Counted from the stretch's first letter, positions 1-4,504 are shown. The stretch is 5,205 nt of DNA from Oceanospirillales bacterium (GCA_003232965.1 QIKG01000258.1:1-5205), one strand, 5' to 3'. Notes: generated by a model not told the origin, from the letters alone. Numbers and translations are program-made.

Positions 1-377
1 TCAGTAATCTATTGCGCCTGCTAGAACTTGGCGATGAGGTTAAAAAACTAGTAGATGAACGCAAGCTCGATATGGGTCATGCGCGCGCTTTGCTGGCATT
101 GCCGTTGGAAAAACAGTTACCCGCTGCCCGCGATGTAGTGGCTCGCGAACTCACCGTGCGCCAGACCGAGCAATTAGTTAAGCGCCTGCTGACCGGAGCC
201 CCAAGCACACCGCCAAAACGCCGGGTAAGCCCCGACATACAACGGCTTCAAGACAAACTCACCGAACAACTCGGTGCACGGGTGCAAATCCAGCACCAGC
301 CGAATGGCCGTGGAAAATTGATTATTCAGTACAACTCAGCTGATGAATTTGAAGGAATCCTTGATCACATCAAATGA
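1..377 (+). CDS. parB: Chromosome-partitioning protein ParB, C-terminal part (5' end outside window)
   Basis: ParB binds centromere-like parS sites near the origin, spreads as a CTP-dependent clamp and works with ParA to segregate the chromosome. The frame is open from the first bases (codons from position 3 read S-N-L-L-R-L-L) and ends at TGA 375-377. Visible parts are the end of the helix-turn-helix domain, with the family hallmark MGHARALLAL and the following LTVRQTEQLVKR helix. A variable linker (GAPSTPPKRR) follows, then the C-terminal dimerisation domain (IQRLQDKLTEQLGARVQIQ, then KLIIQYNSADEFEGIL). The CTP-binding N-terminal domain lies upstream of the window. The usual neighbour atpI is displaced by about 4.1 kb. 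Assignment is firm; only the 5' part is missing. Confidence 0.95.
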   Translation, partial: SNLLRLLELGDEVKKLVDERKLDMGHARALLALPLEKQLPAARDVVARELTVRQTEQLVKRLLTGAPSTPPKRRVSPDIQRLQDKLTEQLGARVQIQHQPNGRGKLIIQYNSADEFEGILDHIK

Positions 378-412
378 GTTAGTGTCAGGAGTTTTCAGGT
401 GTTGCTAAATTG

Positions 413-437
413 GAGGAGGCTCAGACAAAACCTCCTC
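413..437 (+). terminator. GC-rich hairpin after parB, possible non-canonical terminator
   Basis: A perfect 7-bp stem, GAGGAGG at 413-419 and CCTCCTC at 431-437, encloses an 11-nt loop and begins 36 bases after the parB stop. No T tract follows on either strand, so it is not a textbook Rho-independent terminator. It could be a transcript 3'-end stabiliser or act with Rho. The position fits the end of a parA-parB transcript. Confidence 0.35.
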
Positions 438-450
438 ATATACAAGCTTC

Positions 451-552
451 TGGAATGTAGATAAATCCAGGCTAATAAAGCCACTGGGAACAATTAGCGC
501 TAAAGTGCAGCTGGAAATTTGCTCCTGTTTACAAGAAATGTTTGAGCGTTAA
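451..552 (+). pseudogene. Possible remnant of a MazF/PemK-type toxin C-terminus
   Basis: The frame reads WNVDKSRLIKPLG, then TISAKVQLEICSCLQEMFER, and stops at TAA 550-552. The pattern VDKSRLIKxLGxIS followed by an amphipathic helix resembles the C-terminal part of MazF/PemK mRNA interferases, where a (V/I)DxxRL segment precedes the last helix. The open frame runs back only to a stop at 406-408, has no credible start, and contains none of the N-terminal beta-barrel such toxins need. If the resemblance is real, this is a dead fragment. No antitoxin is visible. The similarity is judged by eye over about 30 residues and could be chance. Confidence 0.3.
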
Positions 553-659
553 AGTAGCCCCTTTTTCCTAATTGCTGTCAAAGGTCTACCATTCAGAACA
601 GGCACTCATTTAGTGCTCTATACGGGTTCTTGTATCTGGCCTGTAACAGCTCATAAGCT
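553..659. other. Gene-free stretch downstream of the membrane-protein gene, with weak inverted repeats
   Basis: No gene with a start and ribosome-binding site is visible on either strand. Nested weak inverted repeats are present: ACAGGC 598-603 with GCCTGT 639-644, and within them GCACT 602-606 with AGTGC 612-616. It is the 3' flank of the minus-strand sigma/membrane-protein transcript, so it could hold that transcript's end, but no stem is followed by a T tract in that direction. Confidence 0.3.
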
Positions 660-1040
660 TCACTTATCTTGATTTTTTAGCACTTGTGCTAGTTGTAATT
701 CAAGTATCTTAACTTCACGAATGATCCGATTTTTGCCAAGTTCAGACCAATACCACATTTTACTTACTTGAGTGATTATTACCGCAACTATAATCACAGT
801 GCCCCAAGCTAATAGTGGCTTCATTTCTGTTTCAAAATAAAACTGATATATGGCATAGAATGTAATGAATGCAGAAATAGCGGCTATAAACATAGCTATG
901 ATGTACATCCAAGCCATTCTGCCTTTAAACCCAGCACTCATTTGTTTAAATGGGTTGGCATCAGTATTGTCATTTTCGGCTATGATTTCTGTGTATTCGG
1001 CGCTTAATGCTTGTTTTATTTTATCGTCTATGGAAGTCAT
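660..1040 (-). CDS. Small two-helix membrane protein paired with an ECF sigma factor (DUF6768-like)
   Basis: A 126-residue protein of unknown function. The N-terminus (MTSIDDKIKQALSAEYTEII) is acidic and amphipathic and would lie in the cytoplasm. An F-K-G-R-M segment leads into a first membrane helix at about residues 44-67; a second spans about 77-97. A charged, probably helical tail follows (ELGKNRIIREVKILELQLAQ). This arrangement, with an IDDxIxxAL start and a REVKxLELQ end, recalls the DUF6768 family as I remember it. Its ATG overlaps the stop of the sigma gene (ATGA, 1040-1037), and a GGAGA ribosome-binding site lies at 1051-1047, within the sigma coding end. Translational coupling to the sigma gene is therefore likely. 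A role as anti-sigma factor or membrane partner is inferred from position and topology only; no classical zinc-binding anti-sigma motif is seen. Confidence 0.8.
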   Translation of the reverse strand: MTSIDDKIKQALSAEYTEIIAENDNTDANPFKQMSAGFKGRMAWMYIIAMFIAAISAFITFYAIYQFYFETEMKPLLAWGTVIIVAVIITQVSKMWYWSELGKNRIIREVKILELQLAQVLKNQDK

Positions 1041-1555
1041 AATTTTTCTCCAAAAAGTTGTTTTAATTGATTACGGGCATCAAATAATAATGATTTGATC
1101 GTGCCCGCAGGTTTTTGTAAAATTTCAGCGATTTCCAAAATACTAAAACCATCGTAATAAAATAGTTGAATGATGTTTCTTTGTTTATGCGGCAGCTGTT
1201 TAATTGCGCGCATCATGTCTCGCTGATCTTCACTTTTAACGGAAGCAACTAATTCATCAGTTGCCTCAATGCTGCTGTCATTCCTATATTTCTGGTTTTT
1301 ACGAATTATATCAAGACACTTATTACGGGTGATTTGATAAATCCACGCATGAAACTTTTTATGATCTTTAAGTTTTCCTAGGCCCTTAACAATCGCCATT
1401 AGTGCATCTTGAACAGCGTCTTGCGCCAAGGATCTATCTTTTAATATCGATGTCGCAAAGGTCAATAAGCTAGGTTGAATAAGTGTGAGCACTTGATGAA
1501 GAGATGCTTTATCTTCTTTTAACAATAAATATTCAATGTAAATTTTATTGATCAT
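1037..1555 (-). CDS. RNA polymerase sigma factor, ECF (sigma-70 family)
   Basis: A 172-residue sigma factor with only regions 2 and 4, as in ECF factors. Region 2 spans about residues 24-88: QPSLLTFATSILKDRSLAQDAVQD, the core-binding and -10 recognition part, continues to FHAWIYQITRNKCLDIIRK. A short linker (about 89-111) precedes region 4 (about 112-166). There AIKQLPHKQRNIIQLFYYDG and FSILEIAEILQKPAGTIKS form the -35-binding helix-turn-helix. It would direct RNA polymerase to a small regulon, probably including itself. The ATG at 1555 gives the usual short N-terminal lead-in, though no clear Shine-Dalgarno precedes it. The hydrolase gene ends 69 bp upstream on the same strand with no evident terminator, so read-through is possible. 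It is followed by an overlapping membrane-protein gene that is a natural candidate regulator. Confidence 0.93.
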   Translation of the reverse strand: MINKIYIEYLLLKEDKASLHQVLTLIQPSLLTFATSILKDRSLAQDAVQDALMAIVKGLGKLKDHKKFHAWIYQITRNKCLDIIRKNQKYRNDSSIEATDELVASVKSEDQRDMMRAIKQLPHKQRNIIQLFYYDGFSILEIAEILQKPAGTIKSLLFDARNQLKQLFGEKL

Positions 1556-1563
1556 ACTTATAA

Positions 1564-1587
1564 GACGATACTACATCTCAAACGGTT
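1564..1587 (-). promoter_or_regulatory. Candidate ECF-type autoregulatory promoter
   Basis: Reading the minus strand, AAC (1587-1585) is separated by 17 bases from CGTC (1567-1564). An AAC core at -35 and CGTC at -10 with 16-17 bases between them is the pattern of many ECF-dependent promoters. The sigma ATG follows 8 bases after CGTC, so the transcript would have almost no leader, in keeping with the lack of a Shine-Dalgarno. The motif is short and the flanking -35 bases (CCAACCG) are not a strong consensus. Confidence 0.28.
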
Positions 1588-1624
1588 GGAAAATAGTGTG
1601 AATAGTTTGTTTTCTGGGCTTTTG

Positions 1625-2377
1625 TTACTGAAAAAACTGCCTAAGCAGCCGCGAATACTCAGGTGAACTGGTGAGGCTGTTGTGGCTGGTGTCTTTTAAA
1701 TAGTGACTTTGTTTATTTGGCAAAACCTGCAAAAGTTTGTCGCTATGTTCAAGCGGTATGATTCGATCGTTTTCAGCAATAAACACCAGTACCTCGGCCT
1801 TGATCTGCTGTGCATATTGCATCGAGTCAAATTTATTTTTGATAATCCAGCCTACAGGGAAAAAAGGGAACTTCTGTTGGGCAAGCGATGTAATGCTGTC
1901 AAATGGTGTTATTAATACCAGTTTAAATATCTCTCTTTGCGAGGCCAAATAGACCGCAACTCCAGAACCTAGGCTTTTACCAATGATGGATATCTTATGA
2001 TGTTGCAATTTAAGCTGGTCATAAATATGTAATGCATCTGAGAAAAAAGCCTGCTCAGAGGGCTCACCTGTACTTCCTCCATAACCACGATAATTAATTA
2101 GGTAGACGGTTTTATTTGGAAATATATGCCGATAAAAATTTGTCAGCATGCCAACAGATTCAGCATTGCCCGCAAAATAAACTATCGCATCGTCCAAACC
2201 AGGGTTTAAAACAAATGATTTGATGGTTTGGTTTTGGTTTATAAAGCTTTGAACCCTGACATCAGCAACATTCAGCTCTTCAGTAGGGTAAAACAGTAAA
2301 CTGTCTTGTTTGGAATACAAAAACAAGCCAAAACCAACATAAAAGATGGTCAGATAAAGTAAGATTCTTTTAAACAT
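1625..2377 (-). CDS. Membrane-anchored alpha/beta hydrolase (YfhR/BEM46/ABHD13-like)
   Basis: A 250-residue serine hydrolase. Residues 4-22 are a hydrophobic anchor, followed by the family start SKQDSLLFYPTEE. The oxyanion region is YFAGNAESVG (67-76), and the conserved loop NYRGYGGSTGEPSE lies at 95-108. The nucleophile elbow is GKSLG, with Ser135. The likely acid is Asp204 in ENDRIIP, and the catalytic His is His232 in TSHNSL. All catalytic positions are therefore present, and the length matches the family. The active domain is probably held at the membrane; its substrate cannot be read from the sequence. It is divergent from the SDR gene (33 bp between starts) and lies 69 bp upstream of the sigma gene on the same strand. 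The ATG at 2377 directly precedes the hydrophobic anchor and is the natural start, although no clear Shine-Dalgarno is seen. Confidence 0.92.
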   Translation of the reverse strand: MFKRILLYLTIFYVGFGLFLYSKQDSLLFYPTEELNVADVRVQSFINQNQTIKSFVLNPGLDDAIVYFAGNAESVGMLTNFYRHIFPNKTVYLINYRGYGGSTGEPSEQAFFSDALHIYDQLKLQHHKISIIGKSLGSGVAVYLASQREIFKLVLITPFDSITSLAQQKFPFFPVGWIIKNKFDSMQYAQQIKAEVLVFIAENDRIIPLEHSDKLLQVLPNKQSHYLKDTSHNSLTSSPEYSRLLRQFFQ

Positions 2378-2389
2378 AATTACATTATA
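2376..2389 (-). promoter_or_regulatory. Consensus -10 box and small inverted repeat between the divergent hydrolase and SDR genes
   Basis: On the minus strand a perfect TATAAT (2389-2384) lies only 6 bases before the hydrolase ATG, which would give a leaderless or near-leaderless mRNA. A good -35 is not seen at 16-18 bp. The box is part of an inverted repeat, ATAAT 2376-2380, TAC, ATTAT 2384-2388. On the + strand this also offers CATAAT (2375-2380) as a possible -10 for the SDR gene, again without a clear -35. Only 33 bp separate the two start codons, so any promoters here must overlap the genes. Confidence 0.4.
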
Positions 2390-2410
2390 GGATTTAGGCG
2401 TGGGAAAAAC

Positions 2411-3073
2411 ATGAAAACAGTATTAATTACCGGAGCTAACCGAGGTATTGGTTTGGAAATGGCAAAACAGTTCAGCCTAAAAGGCTTGCAGGTTATTGCT
2501 ACCTGCCGGAATTCTAGTGCAGAATTAGACCAATTAAATATTCAGCTTGAAACGAATTATGATGTTGCTGATGCGGGCTCTGTCCGCCAATTGGCACAAA
2601 AGCTCAAACATCTAAAGATTGATATTCTGGTAAATAATGCAGGAATATTAAACAGCATGGGTTTGGATGATCTGGATTTTGATTCGATGCGTCGCCAGTT
2701 TGAAATAAATGCCCTGGGGCCTTTGCGAGTGAGTAAAAGCTTCTTGCCCAACTTAGGCAGTGGTTCAAAAATTGTCATCATCACCAGTCGAATGGGTTCG
2801 ATGCAAGATAATACCTCAGGTGGCCAATATGGCTATCGCATGAGTAAAGCAGCTGTCAATATGGTGGCACGCAGTTTGGCAGAAGATTTAAAACAAAAAG
2901 AAATTGCAGTGGCCTTATTACATCCAGGTTATGTCAGAACAGAGATGACTGCTGGCAATGGCCTGATCAACGCCGATGAATCAGCACGCGGTCTGATTCA
3001 GAGAATTGACGAGCTAAACATGCAGAACACGGGCGGTTTCTGGCATACAGATGGCACTAAACTCCCTTGGTAA
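2411..3073 (+). CDS. Short-chain dehydrogenase/reductase, C-factor/sniffer-like
   Basis: A 220-residue NAD(P)-dependent oxidoreductase of the classical SDR type, probably cytosolic. The Rossmann cofactor motif TGANRGIG is at residues 7-14. Arg33 in ATCRN, after the second strand, hints at NADP preference. The structural NNAG is at 75-78 and the catalytic Asn100 is in FEINALGPL. The catalytic Ser is probably Ser130 in SRMGSM, 12 residues before the Tyr, and the YxxxK motif is Tyr142-Lys146 in YGYRMSKAA. HPGYVRTEMT (171-180) is the usual post-catalytic segment. The NTSGGQYGYRMSKAA stretch is typical of the carbonyl-reductase/C-factor subgroup, and the short length fits it. The ATG at 2411 has GGGA 6-9 bases upstream. 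Physiological substrate is unknown; a small carbonyl compound is a reasonable guess. Confidence 0.93.
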   Translation: MKTVLITGANRGIGLEMAKQFSLKGLQVIATCRNSSAELDQLNIQLETNYDVADAGSVRQLAQKLKHLKIDILVNNAGILNSMGLDDLDFDSMRRQFEINALGPLRVSKSFLPNLGSGSKIVIITSRMGSMQDNTSGGQYGYRMSKAAVNMVARSLAEDLKQKEIAVALLHPGYVRTEMTAGNGLINADESARGLIQRIDELNMQNTGGFWHTDGTKLPW

Positions 3074-3074
3074 G

Positions 3075-3114
3075 AATAGGCAACAGCTTAGACTCAATTT
3101 CTGCTCCTATTTTT
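3075..3114 (+). terminator. Weak Rho-independent terminator after the SDR gene
   Basis: AATAGG (3075-3080) pairs with CCTATT (3106-3111), and AGC (3085-3087) with GCT (3103-3105) extends the stem after a CAAC bulge. A T run (3110-3114) and further T-rich sequence follow. It begins right after the SDR stop and sits between convergent genes, where a terminator is expected. The stem is AT-rich and bulged, so strength is doubtful. Confidence 0.4.
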
Positions 3115-3140
3115 CGTTATTTTCTATTCCGTCCCTAATT

Positions 3141-3695
3141 TTAGGCGACTGCTTGGTGTTCAAAACAAATTTGTGTTGTTTCAGGTGGCATAAGCGCGAC
3201 TTTGAGTAGGGCGCAATACGGGTTGCCGGCTTTATTGCGATGATGGTGACATGTGGCGCAAATGCCAAAGCTACGATCACCACGGGCGCCGAGGACTTTT
3301 TTTATAAATTCTTTCATCCCCTGGGCTAATTCTAGAGCCTCTTTTTCCGTCATTTTATCCAATGCTACATCGATTGAGGTGTTGAAATTGAGCGCTATTA
3401 CACCTTTGGGTGTAATGGTGTAACTGGTTCTACGCCGGTCGGTTTTTGATTTTTGTTCCTTAATCAGGCCTTTTCGGGCTAAAGCTTTCAGTGTATTTGA
3501 AACTGTTCCACGCATTGCCGAAAGATAATCAGCAACCTGCGAAGGTGCGCGTGAATACTGGTTGGCCTTTGCCAGATAAGCAAGCGCGGCCAGTTGTGCC
3601 GGGTTAAGGTCGCCTATCCAATGCTCAGCTGCACTGATGCGTGATAGGCGGTCGATAAGGTGGTGAATGTCTAAGCGTGATGTTTTGGTCATCAT
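3141..3695 (-). CDS. MarR-family repressor with a four-cysteine C-terminal extension
   Basis: A 184-residue winged helix-turn-helix regulator counted from the ATG at 3695. NPAQLAALAYLAKA begins the DNA-binding domain. Recognition-helix material is PSQVADYLSAMRGTVSNTLKAL, and the wing carries the MarR hallmark D86-R87-R88 in KTDRRRTSYTITPKG. After the dimerisation helices (MTEKEALELAQGMKEFIKKV) the protein extends beyond an ordinary MarR core with FGICATCHHHRN...YCALL...ICFEHQ. Its cysteines are at 146, 149, 161 and 177, with His150-152 and His180 nearby. Such a set could bind zinc or an iron-sulfur cluster, or act as a thiol switch; which of these is unknown. The frame also opens at a TTG (3713). 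That TTG overlaps the divergent promoter region and lies upstream of the predicted mRNA start, so the ATGATG pair at 3695/3692 is preferred. No Shine-Dalgarno precedes it, fitting a near-leaderless mRNA. It very likely controls itself and the divergent small membrane protein. Confidence 0.9.
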   Translation of the reverse strand: MMTKTSRLDIHHLIDRLSRISAAEHWIGDLNPAQLAALAYLAKANQYSRAPSQVADYLSAMRGTVSNTLKALARKGLIKEQKSKTDRRRTSYTITPKGVIALNFNTSIDVALDKMTEKEALELAQGMKEFIKKVLGARGDRSFGICATCHHHRNKAGNPYCALLKVALMPPETTQICFEHQAVA

Positions 3696-3698
3696 TAT

Positions 3699-3727
3699 AT
3701 GATAGCGAGTCAATACTACTATTGCAA
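3699..3727 (-). promoter_or_regulatory. Predicted sigma-70 promoter for the MarR gene, sharing the -35 hexamer
   Basis: Because TTGCAA is self-complementary, the same bases (3727-3722) read as a -35 on the minus strand. After 17 bp comes TATCAT (3704-3699), a five-of-six match to the -10 consensus. The predicted start, about 7 bases further on, falls at the ATGATG pair (3695-3690), giving a leaderless or near-leaderless mRNA and arguing against the upstream TTG start. Confidence 0.5.
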
Positions 3728-3746
3728 TAGATTCGAGTCGATACTA
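3706..3746. promoter_or_regulatory. Operator region of the MarR protein: perfect palindrome flanked by direct repeats
   Basis: CTATTGCAATAG (3719-3730) is a perfect 12-bp palindrome, the type of site a MarR dimer binds. It is flanked by two copies of a 13-bp direct repeat, CGAGTCAATACTA (3706-3718) and CGAGTCGATACTA (3734-3746), identical at 12 of 13 positions and 28 bp apart. The palindrome covers the predicted -35 of both divergent promoters, so one bound dimer could block both genes. Confidence 0.6.
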
Positions 3747-3750
3747 TAAT
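3722..3750 (+). promoter_or_regulatory. Predicted sigma-70 promoter for the small membrane-protein gene
   Basis: TTGCAA (3722-3727) as -35, a 17-bp spacer and a perfect TATAAT (3745-3750) as -10 predict a start near 3757. That gives a leader of about 23 nt carrying the ribosome-binding site AAGGAA (3768-3773), 6 bases before the ATG at 3780. The -35 is inside the palindromic operator. Confidence 0.65.
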
Positions 3751-3779
3751 GAGCCCATACGAAATCAAAGGAACTCTAA

Positions 3780-3959
3780 ATGACAAGCTTAAGCAATAAA
3801 ATTATGGTCGTTGGCACTCTTACGCTAGCTGTACTGCTGGTGCTTTCTGCAATTGCTGGAAGCCCTGATGTGAACGAACAGCCTAGTAAGGCTAAATCGC
3901 CTGTCTATGTGGAAAATAAATGTTCAGCGCAAATTTTCAACAATAGGGAGAAATCTTGA
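3780..3959 (+). CDS. Small single-helix membrane or exported protein, divergent from the MarR gene
   Basis: A 59-residue protein that I do not recognise. It starts MTSLSNKIMVV; residues 8-27 form one hydrophobic segment (VVGTLTLAVLLVLSAIAG), which may be a membrane anchor or signal peptide. A short polar tail follows (SPDVNEQPSKAKSPVYVENK) with one cysteine (Cys48), ending NNREKS at TGA 3957-3959. Expression signals are good: a near-consensus promoter at 3722-3750 and AAGGAA 6 bases before the ATG. The position suggests it is the main target of the MarR repressor. The tail ends abruptly next to a repeat-rich stretch. It could therefore be the truncated N-terminus of a longer periplasmic protein, such as a membrane-anchored adaptor, rather than a complete small protein. 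Confidence 0.6.
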   Translation: MTSLSNKIMVVGTLTLAVLLVLSAIAGSPDVNEQPSKAKSPVYVENKCSAQIFNNREKS

Positions 3960-4039
3960 TTTGCCCCCATATGGGCACCTCTATTAATTCAATGAACGCG
4001 CATCTTGAGTCCAAAATTCGCCGCTTCTGCGTCGCCTAA
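3956..4039 (+). CDS. Possible tiny coupled reading frame (27 codons)
   Basis: A TTG at 3956 overlaps the TGA of the preceding gene and has AGGGAG (3945-3950) at a good distance. The frame reads MICPHMGTSINS, then MNAHLESKIRRFCVA, and stops at TAA 4037-4039. It has two cysteines and no recognisable domain. The good ribosome-binding site is the only support, and the frame runs into a repeat-like region, so it may be chance. Confidence 0.2.
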   Translation: MICPHMGTSINSMNAHLESKIRRFCVA

Positions 4040-4299
4040 AGCGCCTACTTTTGGTGTGAAACTTGCCAATAGCAAGCTATTACCTGCTTTTCACGCCTTG
4101 AATCGTCAAATTTTGAATCTCAATCTGACGCATCCAGAATTAATATATCATAGATCGAGGCTATTGAGTTCGGAGTTATCGAATTATCCGGTGTATTATT
4201 TTGTTAGCGGATAGTTAGTCGCTAGGCCGCTGTGTCAAGACTCTCTATTTCTCAACCGATGTACCCAGCCTACCCCTAGAAAAATTTATGTCATCCGCA
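3960..4299. other. Gene-free, repeat-rich spacer with several inverted repeats
   Basis: No convincing protein gene is seen. CCCATATGGG (3966-3975) is a perfect palindrome, and CCCCATAT (3965-3972) matches a heat-shock sigma-32 -10 element but has no matching -35. A long hairpin has outer arms 4053-4061 and 4089-4097 (GGTGTGAAA/TTTCACGCC, one G-T pair) and an inner stem AATAGC 4068-4073 with GCTATT 4076-4081. A second stem pairs CGTCA 4104-4108 with TGACG 4126-4130, extended by ATT/AAT after one mismatch. TAGCG 4205-4209 with CGCTA 4220-4224 competes with AGCGG 4206-4210 and CCGCT 4227-4231. A + frame from about 4005 to 4214 lacks a ribosome-binding site. The minus strand holds a start-less arginine-rich frame (KSRRFRRRRSGEFW). 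The mix looks like a non-coding dispersed element or gene debris. Confidence 0.45.
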
Positions 4300-4314
4300 T
4301 TGCCCCGAAATGGG
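3961..4314 (+). repeat. Two copies of a 15-bp motif bracketing the spacer
   Basis: TTGCCCCCATATGGG (3961-3975) and TTGCCCCGAAATGGG (4300-4314) agree at 13 of 15 positions and are 339 bp apart. Each is followed by an AT-rich box (TATTAAT 3982-3988; TATAAT 4324-4329). They may be duplicated promoter segments or the ends of an inserted element. Confidence 0.4.
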
Positions 4315-4329
4315 TCTAACTGTTATAAT
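4300..4329 (+). promoter_or_regulatory. Candidate promoter of the atp operon
   Basis: TTGCCC (4300-4305), an 18-bp spacer and a perfect TATAAT (4324-4329) predict a start near 4336. The leader before atpI would then be about 200 nt and contain the tandem repeat and the hairpin below. The -10 is strong and the -35 matches four of six bases. No better promoter is evident between here and atpI. Confidence 0.5.
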
Positions 4330-4366
4330 TAGCCGGATAAGGTCGCAGGCTTGGTTTTCATCAAAT

Positions 4367-4422
4367 TACATGTAGTTTACATGTGGTTTTGCATGTAGGT
4401 TTACATGTAGGTTTACATTGGG
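4367..4422 (+). repeat. 12-bp tandem repeat in the atp leader, four units plus a partial
   Basis: Consensus TACATGTAGGTT. Units start at 4367 (11 bp, one base short), 4378, 4390, 4402 and 4414 (partial, TACATTGGG). The unit at 4402 is perfect and the others carry one or two changes. Each full unit holds a CATGT core; four of five have the palindrome ACATGT or its variant GCATGT. In mRNA sense, three units contain AUG directly followed by UAG, preceded in the later units by AGGUUUAC. It lies downstream of the predicted atp promoter, so it would be transcribed. Confidence 0.8.
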
Positions 4423-4470
4423 TGCTGACTAGCTTCTTATTTGAATAATTGCACAAACTTATAGTGCTGG

Positions 4471-4504
4471 CGATAGCTAAATACAGAATTGTTAATGGCT
4501 ATCG
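4471..4504 (+). promoter_or_regulatory. Hairpin in the leader just before atpI
   Basis: CGATAGCTA (4471-4479) pairs with TGGCTATCG (4496-4504), nine pairs including one G-T, around a 16-nt loop. It ends 30 bases before the atpI ATG, and the following GAG (4505-4507) adjoins the stem. It could affect translation or mRNA stability. No terminator-like T tract follows. Confidence 0.4.

Noticed and set aside
676..696. Stem TAGCAC/GTGCTA near the end of the membrane-protein gene as a terminator
   Set aside because: It lies within the coding sequence, and for the minus-strand transcript it is followed by A residues, not T residues.
3955..3972. Heat-shock (sigma-32) promoter: CTTGAT with CCCCATAT
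   Set aside because: The two elements are only four bases apart, whereas sigma-32 promoters need about 13-17; only the -10-like part matches.
3985..4082. Arginine-rich minus-strand frame (KSRRFRRRRSGEFW)
   Set aside because: No start codon or ribosome-binding site, and upstream in the same frame there are two consecutive stops.
4056..4094. GTGAAAC and TTTCAC near parB, like parS half-sites
   Set aside because: The halves are in the wrong order and 27 bp apart; a parS site needs contiguous TTTCAC-GTGAAA. They are arms of a hairpin instead.
4005..4214. 69-residue + strand reading frame in the spacer
   Set aside because: It begins at a TTG without a ribosome-binding site, resembles no family, and overlaps hairpin arms; better read as non-coding.
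4204..4320. Integron attC-like site (GTTAGYC/GTCTAAC ends)
   Set aside because: GTCTAAC at 4314-4320 fits one core site, but no matching GTTRRRY partner is present and there is no integrase or cassette array.
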